Of a stretch of DNA of 64,000 bases, positions 63,322 through 64,000 are shown in pieces. The position numbers were made by a program, and so were the translations under genes. The number at the start of each line of letters is the position of its first letter. Position 1 is the first letter of the stretch. Origin of the DNA: Pseudomonas cedrina subsp. cedrina (lineage in GTDB: Bacteria; Pseudomonadota; Gammaproteobacteria; Pseudomonadales; Pseudomonadaceae); contig NZ_MNPW01000004.1 of the NCBI RefSeq assembly GCF_001983175.1, positions 248,001 to 312,000 of the forward strand. The letters run 5' to 3'. The notes under the pieces are model-generated. The model made no database searches. It worked only from the letters and a program-made list of their open reading frames with translations, and was not told the DNA's origin.

Positions 63322-63479
63322 CGCATTTACCTCATTGTCATTGAAGACGGTGTTAATCATGCCAAATAGATGGCGAGTTCATTTTTGCAAGCGTCACTGA
63401 ATGCCACGGAAGTTGAGCGAATAGACGCCGACTTACCGCGTACAGGCATGTTAAGTAGTGAGTGACTAACTATTGCACT

Positions 63480-63497
63480 CAAGTTGTGCGCAACTTG
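63480..63497 (-). promoter_or_regulatory. Stem-loop in the algD leader
   Basis: CAAGTTG and CAACTTG form a perfect 7-bp stem with a TGCG loop, about 160 bases before the algD start. Smaller stems occur at 63582-63594 (AGGCT/AGCCT) and 63604-63616 (ACACC/GGTGT). Leader structure of this kind could tune translation; no role is shown. Confidence 0.45.
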
Positions 63498-63805
63498 GCC
63501 TTGTTATTGGGGCTTGCTCCTAAATGCAGCCGGCCTTCTTGGGGGAAGGTGCCGACGCCAGTGCCACAAGGTGCAGATAGAGGCTGTGAGCCTTTAAATA
63601 TCAACACCTTGGGTGTCATCACTGACACATTTGGGTAAGCGCTACCTTGGCCTTTCGGGATAGCAATTGATCCTTATCGCCGCCCTCAACTCATATCAGT
63701 CGATGATGTGACCCGTGAGTCAAAGTTGATGGGGCAACTTGGCTGCTTCCTTGGGTCGCTATGTAAGTCATCTCTTACAGAAACAGAGAATTTCGTTACC
63801 GGTGG

Positions 63806-63832
63806 TATGAGCCGTGCGTTCAGACGAAGTTC
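63806..63832 (-). promoter_or_regulatory. AlgU (sigma-22) promoter of the alginate operon
   Basis: Read on the - strand, GAACTT (63832-63827) is followed after exactly 16 bases by TCATA (63810-63806). The P. aeruginosa algD promoter is GAACTT, 16-17 bases, TCCTA-type. Transcription would start near 63799, leaving a leader of about 480 bases before algD. The remaining stretch 63833-64000 is AT-rich upstream DNA with a repeated GTGCCACTA (63957-63965 and 63982-63990) and no gene. Confidence 0.78.
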
Positions 63833-64000
63833 CTGGCCGCTCATCCTGTTTCCCGAAATTTTTTGAAATATTGGCAGAGATGGCACTAATACTATATTGA
63901 TAGCACTTGCAATTTGGGCCAGTAGTTACAGGTAGTTGGCGCGAAGAGATAGTTTTGTGCCACTAGTGTTTAAAAAAAGTGGTGCCACTACGAAAAAAAC

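Noticed and set aside
63686..63886. 66-aa open frame upstream of algD
   Set aside because: It overlaps the AlgU promoter and leader and has no ribosome site or recognisable sequence.

Overview
The window comes from a Pseudomonas chromosome, almost certainly the P. fluorescens group. The evidence is the division and cell wall (dcw) cluster following rnpB, a complete twelve-gene alginate operon in the standard Pseudomonas order, an OprD-family porin, a MexMN-like efflux operon with its own two-component system, and many palindromic REP/REPIN elements built on GTGGGAGC ends. Most of the DNA is GC-rich with strong wobble-position bias, so long false reading frames occur opposite the real genes.

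Layout. 1-18361: 3' end of the RNase P RNA, a promoter with MraZ boxes, then mraZ-rsmH-ftsL-ftsI-murE-murF-mraY-murD-ftsW-murG-murC-ddlB-ftsQ-ftsA-ftsZ on the + strand, many with overlapping start and stop codons, and lpxC with its own terminator. Together these make lipid-linked peptidoglycan precursor, the divisome core and the committed step of lipid A. 18386-19673: a tandem array of seven ~180-bp palindromic units. 19682-29221 (- strand): a membrane diguanylate cyclase, an OprD-type porin, a heavy-metal-type sensor kinase and regulator, and the RND pump and adaptor genes. 29437-34199: a small proline-rich protein, a solute-binding protein, a YkgJ cysteine-cluster protein, a GNAT acetyltransferase, a CheV-type protein and a 2-hydroxyacid dehydrogenase. 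34323-40257: a LysR regulator divergent from a four-gene efflux operon (NodT-like lipoprotein, FUSC, DUF1656, HlyD-like).

40268-46706 is the accessory part: a two-gene cassette of unknown function, an NTF2-like gene, a two-gene Septu-type anti-phage system (AAA ATPase plus HNH protein), a short-chain dehydrogenase, a small membrane protein, and a tandem pair of paralogous glycine-zipper proteins. No integrase, transposase or tRNA was seen there.

46803-63321 (- strand, transcribed right to left) is algD-alg8-alg44-algK-algE-algG-algX-algL-algI-algJ-algF-algA. It covers GDP-mannuronate synthesis, polymerisation under c-di-GMP control, periplasmic epimerisation, trimming and O-acetylation, and export. 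A good AlgU (sigma-22) promoter match lies about 480 bp upstream of algD. Palindromic repeats sit in two gaps of the operon, and one lies in frame inside the algK signal-peptide region, which is the oddest local feature of the window.
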